Of a DNA stretch of 64,000 nucleotides, positions 59,076 to 64,000 are shown piece by piece. The notes below the pieces were generated by a model. That model made no database searches and had not been told where the DNA came from. It was given only the letters and a program-made list of their open reading frames with translations. The stretch is taken from contig NC_135566.1 of NCBI RefSeq assembly GCF_964340395.1, forward strand, positions 17,939,001-18,003,000, written 5' to 3'. Source of the DNA: Glandiceps talaboti. Lineage: Eukaryota; Hemichordata; Enteropneusta; Spengelidae. A program made the position numbers and the translations under genes. The number at the start of each line of letters is the position of its first letter. Positions within the stretch are counted from its first letter, which is position 1.

Positions 59076-59450
59076 CAGCTAGGTTTGCCTGACATTGACA
59101 CAGAAGAAATTGTCATGGGTGTAGAACAACAGATTAGATGGGATGTTTGACTTTGTAGCAACTACAATTTGCCTGACATTGACACAACAGATGGGGGTGG
59201 GGGGGGTGCACAAAATCAAATTGATATGTCATAGACCAAGAAGCTACAAAGTTGCTTGTTATCGACTGAAAAAAGACTGTCAAGGGTGTAGAACAACAAA
59301 TGGACTGAGAAGCGAAAAATTTGCCTGACACCGACACAGAAGAGACAGTTGGGATGCAGAACAACAAACAGATCAGGCATCAACTAAGTAGCTACAGACT
59401 TTTCGGTATGGAGTGAACAAAAGACAGTCGAGGGTGCAGAACAGCAATTG
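59076..59450 (+). repeat. Decayed repeats of the CRCP C-terminal coding block
   Basis: After the stop codon, sequence similar to the end of exon 6 recurs: TTGCCTGACATTGACACAG at about 59083, again at about 59168 and 59320, with GGTGTAGAACAACA at about 59119 and 59286 and GGTGCAGAACAGCA near 59436. Translated fragments read LPDIDTEEIVMGVEQQ and TVKGVEQQMD, close to the true C-terminus LPGMDTEETVGGAEQQMDQ. They lie out of the reading frame or behind stops, presumably in the 3' UTR. Confidence 0.82.
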
Positions 59451-60889
59451 CACACAATAGCCAGGGAACTGAGTGTAAGATTCACTTAGATCAATCGTTA
59501 TTTCAAAGACTGCCAGCTGGAGGTTCTGTTTGTACCAGCGCTAATCTCATCTTACAACCCATGCTATAGGACTTTTATGTCCCACCATGTGTTTTGATCG
59601 AAATGGTTTGTGATGTAATAACACCTTTAATGTGGATGCAGTATATAATTGGCTATAAAAATGAAAAAAAATTGGTTCAATTATTGAAAAGTTTACAATT
59701 GTGTTTACAATTATGTAACTTTTGTAAAAGTACCGTATGCGGTAGCTATCGTGACCAACTTTCCAGTACTTGTATGTCACACTCTCTGTATTTATTAGAA
59801 TAGAACAGGTCCTGCTTTAAAATAGAAATTTTGAATGTGATATTGAACTTTTCAGTCATTTTGAAATGTAGGATAGGTGAACATAGATGATAGTTGATGG
59901 GTACAACTTTAAACTAGTTTGATGCCAGCACTGCAGCATGAAAACTTGCGCATACAAGTACTTTTTCTAATTCAAATCATTAGTATTGGCATTATGATAA
60001 TTTTCTTGTACAATAATGGTCGGCTATCCTTTGATGTCGTCTAAATACGACCACATTGGAACCCACATGCAAGGTTTTGTCCTGGACCAAGAGTACAGCG
60101 CCCCCTAGTGGCCATTGTGACAATTTCAAATTACCGTTTGTATTCTTATTTCAGATATCATCATATTGTGTTTGTGTATTCATACATACTTTTTATAATA
60201 AAAGTGCAATTTAAGATACTGGATACTCTGCCTCAGTGTTTTCAGGGGCAATTGTGCCATTAATTGCCAATAATATACCAACATAGAACAGCAATGTCAA
60301 CATGTTGATGCAGAATCACACCATGGGTCAAAATGTGACACATCTGGCAGTCAATGTTGCCTGATCCTGCTATTTTTGACAAGCATCTATGAAAATTATC
60401 ACACAAAATTGCCAATGTCCATGGGTATTACAAACATAAAGACAATGGAACGGTTAATTTTGTAATTGTTGTTTAACCATCTTAGCTTTGTGAGCTCATT
60501 TAGCTAGTATCACCAATCATTCCTGGACTGTGGTGTAGCCCAGAGACTGCTATTTGGCTTGAGCCACAGTGTTGTTAATCAGACATTGTATGTCAAGTCT
60601 CAGGGCTATTCAGATGACAATACGTACAGTAGCTACAGTACTTTTGCTGAGGTTGGGGGACCCAGTGACAGAGGGGAAAGTGAGGTAAAACTAGCATAGA
60701 TTTCCATAACTTGTACTGTATGTTTGGAGGGAACATGTAGATTTTATCATGCTCTGCAAAGAGATCAAGTTATCAAGTGTTCTGTTATCTAACAAGGGCA
60801 AAGGTCAGTGTGGATAAAAAAAAAAAAACACACCCGCTATCACACTAAAGATAATGCAGTAACTCAAATATTCAAAATTAAACTCTCCT
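59451..60889. other. Intergenic region between CRCP and CHCHD2
   Basis: The two genes converge. No coding region is recognised. Contains the candidate CRCP poly-A signal at 60197-60202 and ordinary single-copy sequence otherwise. Confidence 0.5.
60197..60202 (+). terminator. Candidate CRCP poly-A signal
   Basis: AATAAA in TTTATAATAAAAGTGCAATT, about 1.1 kb past the CRCP stop codon. An alternative closer signal was not seen. Confidence 0.4.
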
Positions 60890-60895
60890 TTTATT
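60890..60895 (-). terminator. Candidate CHCHD2 poly-A signal
   Basis: AATAAA on the minus strand about 350 nt beyond the CHCHD2 stop codon. Confidence 0.5.
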
Positions 60896-61242
60896 CAAAA
60901 CAACCTGTCTGATCTACAACGAATGATCACTCTCCAATCGTTTCTTTTATTAAAGCTACACCCACAAAGTAAGTACAGGATTGATGGTATAAATCATAAA
61001 TAGAGACATGATGTACCTTTCCTATCAACCATTCCGAGAGATAGCATAAATTAGAAAACACAGACTATTCCAACCATACAACTATGTATAGTATAGTACA
61101 TTAAAAATTGTTCAGATCAAAGTGTCATTTGTCATTGTTTTGCACCGTTCGTCCACTTAGCAGCATCCTAGTCATACAACACACACCAAGCCATTACATA
61201 TCCACAGTGGAATATAAGATCTATTGAGAGAAACTCCTTTCA

Positions 61243-62842
61243 TCACTGGAGACCTGTTGGTGAGAAGAAATTATTAAAAGTTACTAATTCCACCTTGACA
61301 TAATACATGTAGAGTCGTGACAGTTCAATGGTTAAAGTATGCACCGAATTGCTTTGAATCTACAGTTTGCAGGTTTGAGCCTTGCTGCAGCCATTTGTTT
61401 GTGAATGGCTAAAGTCCTTGGGCAAGATTTGAATCACGATTGTGTCAAGTCAACCAAACTGTATAACTGGGGACCTGGTAGGACAGAGGTTATGTGTGTG
61501 CGTTAATCCTATGCACTTCAGAGGCTGCAATGAATCGCATGTTCCTAAGGGAACTGAGGTTTTATATGGCCATTGCGCCAATCTAAGTCTGTGCTAGAGT
61601 AACAATTGTAAAGTGCTATGATCAATGTCTATTGTGAAGGCATTTTATAAATGTATTGAAATTATTATCATAATTATTATCATAAATGAATATCTTCTAT
61701 ATGACTCATTTAGTATCACATTCACGTTAATTTGAGTCTTTAAGTGGACATAACATCACACAATCTCAATCCCATTATCAAATTTCATCAAATTGTCACT
61801 CACAGCATTTGAAACTGAGATGCATCAGATCTCGTTACTCATACACCATGACAAAATATGGTCAAGCAAAGTAGAGGGATATCGGTAATTCATATGGGGA
61901 TATCCTGTTACAAAATGTTAAGATCTGTACAGTGTGCCATTGATGCACACAATTTCTAGTGACGCACCAAAATTTGGTGTTCCCCTATCTCTTACGACTC
62001 ACAAGAAATCCCAGTTTTTCTCATTTTGACTCACAACAACAAAATTTGGCTATCACCAGAGGGCACACTGGATCTGTACCATGTGTCCCTTTAATATATT
62101 GTAGGAACTCATAGACTGTTATCGCTACTACCTGGATTATGTTATAGTAGTTCTATCATTTCAAAAGAACAATCTTTATCAATCTATATTCTACATATTC
62201 ATATTTCGAGGACATGGCAAAAGTAAAGGCAGTGCAGTTAATCAGTTCAGTTTCTTAAACACCTGTAGGCTGTAGTTCATACACCGTCTTTGCTGAAGAA
62301 ACACTTGAACTGATATTTCAATACCCCGAGGTGGTCTTATGAAAGAAATCAATGCAAAAATTATGAATGACAAGTTTTCATAACCAAGAGTTAGTTGAGT
62401 TTCTCCTCAACAACCATGAAATGAAGTATTTTCTGACTTACCATACTGCATTTTACAATCCTTGAGAGCTTGGTTGAAACCTTCACATAATGAAATATCA
62501 TGTGAACTCTGTGCACATTCTAAGAACTGCTTCATTTCGAAGGAACAAACTTGTGGTTGTTGTTGTTGTTGTTGCATAGGTTGGTACTGCTGTGCTGGTG
62601 CTTGTTCTTGGTATGTAACATCTTGTTGGCTTCCACCACCACCACCACCAGTCATGGCATGTCCTATTGTATGACCAATAGCAGAACCTACAGCAACGCC
62701 TGCAGCAGTTGTGGCCATCTGAGCCATAAGTCCTGGTTGTCTAGCTTGAGGTTGACCTACTGCTGTTGGTTGAGGTGCTTGAGCAACTGGAGCTCTTTGT
62801 TGGACGGGTGGTGCTGGGGCATACGTCCTAGGTGGTGACGAC
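61243..62842 (-). CDS. CHCHD2: CHCHD2/CHCHD10-type mitochondrial twin CX9C protein (last two coding exons)
   Basis: Partial: exons 62442-62842 and 61243-61253; the first exon must lie beyond 64000, because the upstream exon starts with the last base of a split codon at an AG acceptor. A Pro/Ala/Gln-rich N-terminal segment is followed by the conserved core RQPGLMAQMATTAAGVAVGS, a Gly/Gln-rich linker, and a CHCH domain with two CX9C motifs (C-SFEMKQFLE-C and C-EGFNQALKD-C). The final exon supplies only Gly-Leu-Gln-stop, matching the GLA end of human CHCHD2. These proteins fold in the intermembrane space by Mia40 oxidation and affect MICOS and respiration. CHCHD2 and CHCHD10 cannot be told apart here, and the gene may predate their split. 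Confidence 0.92.
61312..61685 (+). mobile_element. tRNA-derived SINE, family 1, best-preserved copy
   Basis: Head with GTGACAGTTCAATGGTTAAA and box B GCAGGTTTGAGCC, a central GTCCTTGGGCAAGATTTGAA (similar to the conserved central domain of V-type SINEs), CCTGGTAGGACAGAGG, and a LINE-like 3' end GGCATTTTATAAATGTATTG followed by ATTATTATC repeats. In CHCHD2, intron between the last two exons. Confidence 0.83.
61930..62070. mobile_element. 141-bp hAT-type MITE with perfect 8-bp target duplication
   Basis: Inverted ends CAGTGTGCC...GGCACACTG are flanked by exact 8-bp direct repeats GATCTGTA (61922-61929 and 62071-62078). An 8-bp duplication with CA...TG ends is the hAT signature. The interior is non-coding. 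A possible relative end, CAGTGTACCCTCTGA, occurs near 29469. In the CHCHD2 intron. Confidence 0.88.
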
Positions 62843-64000
62843 CTGTATAACAGAATATCATTGTTAGTGTTGCTGACCTTAAGTTACATTTTTTTCATAC
62901 ACCTGTAATCACAACCCCTATTGTCACACTCCTATGAATTGCTGAACTACTATCTGACCAAAACTACCATCTGCAGTAAACCATTCATACGATTATTGGA
63001 TTATGTAGTAGACTCAAATGCAGTCGAGAGATAAATACTCTAATTCATAGTAGAAAGAAGTATGATGAATATCACAAAGTATCACAAATTCCATATTCTT
63101 GTCATTAATATATATTGCCTACTAAGTGTCAATGTATACATACGGAAGTCATGGTGATTTGAAATAATAATAAATAAGTAAAATAAGTCCCAACTTTTCT
63201 TCATTTTGTGCTCTCTGTAAGTAAGGTGTGTGAACAATGACTTTAAAACATCCATTTTCTTGCCATGTTAACTTTGAGTTCAGCCGCTCTTTTTTTTAGA
63301 TTATCAGTTTGTTTTTATAAAGAGTTTTTCCAACATCTGATTCATTTTTCAATTTAATTTCTCTGGGTCTTTTTAATGTTCTTTCTTTCAGTAGTTTGTT
63401 TAAAGTGCCTATGAACACTTTCTGGATATATGGCCGCTATGAAAGCGTATTTATTATCATTATTATATATTTGAATAGTATATATGCAGACATCTGCAGT
63501 ATGGCTTTTCTCACAGCCCTTACACCATAAGACATGTATACTGTTATATGAATCTGACCAATTTGAGATTTATGTATGGATTTGGACTCAAGATCTGATC
63601 TGTTGTTTGCAATTTGATTTTGGACACTGAATCAGTGTGTCTGTCTGACAGTGTATGTGGGATGTAATTTTTGTAAGCAAAGAACTTGCAATTAAATTTC
63701 AATACATCTTATCTTTGAATGCAATTGTCAAAATCAAAATTTCATTTTCAGTTCACGAATGCCGAGTGTGAGAAACAAAATTGTCTTGATTTGTGAAATG
63801 AGATTTTGGTTTTCCTTACTTCACTTTTCGATAAACTCTGCTGTAGAGCTGAACTTGCTTCTGATTTCACATAGGTTCATTTCGACTTCATTGAAGGACT
63901 TATTTTATTTATTATTATTTTTAAAACATCCAAGTGAACTCGTCTCCCACCAAAACATGGATGAGCATTTCAAACTACGTCATGAGTAATGCTTACGCAA
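62843..64000. other. CHCHD2 intron 1 (minus strand), no exon found
   Basis: No exon with an ATG-Pro-Arg type start and a matching donor is visible. About 63395-63465 looks like a worn retroelement tail (GCTATGAAAGCGTATTTATT then ATCATT repeats). Confidence 0.5.

Overview
The window is intron-rich animal nuclear DNA: GT-AG introns of 0.1-2.5 kb, AATAAA signals, microsatellites, tRNA-derived SINEs, hAT-like elements and long intronic minisatellites. It carries a myosin XIX gene, which is established as missing from flies and nematodes. The best fit is a non-vertebrate animal, perhaps an invertebrate deuterostome or a lophotrochozoan; the species cannot be fixed from sequence alone. Gene models were built by hand: each splice site was read, phases were checked, and all completed models divide by three with no internal stop.

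Layout. (1) 1-8137: a tandem duplication of about 4.85 kb. Each unit holds one intronless ten-finger C2H2 zinc-finger gene on the minus strand. The genes and about 600 bp upstream are identical, while the rest of the unit is clearly diverged and carries insertions private to copy 1. (2) 8.1-11.3 kb: no gene seen. (3) 11482-32494, minus: MYO19 in 24 coding exons (1,076 aa). Its introns hold a hAT-like element, three large repeat arrays, a perfect 37-bp hairpin, a SINE and a duplicated P-loop half-exon. (4) 32495-32747: short divergent promoter. (5) 32748-41777, plus: two tandem theta-class glutathione transferases with identical five-exon structure, both ending in peroxisomal targeting tripeptides (SKL, AKL). 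(6) 41.8-43.9 kb: a minisatellite and a MITE. (7) 43920-54316, minus: CHEK2 in 13 exons (503 aa). (8) 54317-54934: second divergent promoter. (9) 54935-59075, plus: CRCP (RNA polymerase III subunit RPC9) in six exons (143 aa), with a 42-bp minisatellite of about 31 copies in intron 4. (10) 61243-62842, minus: last two coding exons of CHCHD2, whose first exon lies beyond the window.

The genes do not form a pathway. MYO19 (mitochondrial motor) and CHCHD2 (mitochondrial twin CX9C protein) act at the same organelle, and the GSTT pair looks peroxisomal. The two head-to-head pairs (MYO19/GSTT and CHEK2/CRCP) are the main regulatory architecture. I did not see a clearly new multi-gene system. The most unusual signals are the identical zinc-finger genes inside a diverged duplication, PTS1 ends on both GSTTs, the tandem P-loop half-exon, the intronic array of TGACCAAATTTGGTCA palindromes, and a 67-bp minisatellite that seems to have grown from a dispersed element.
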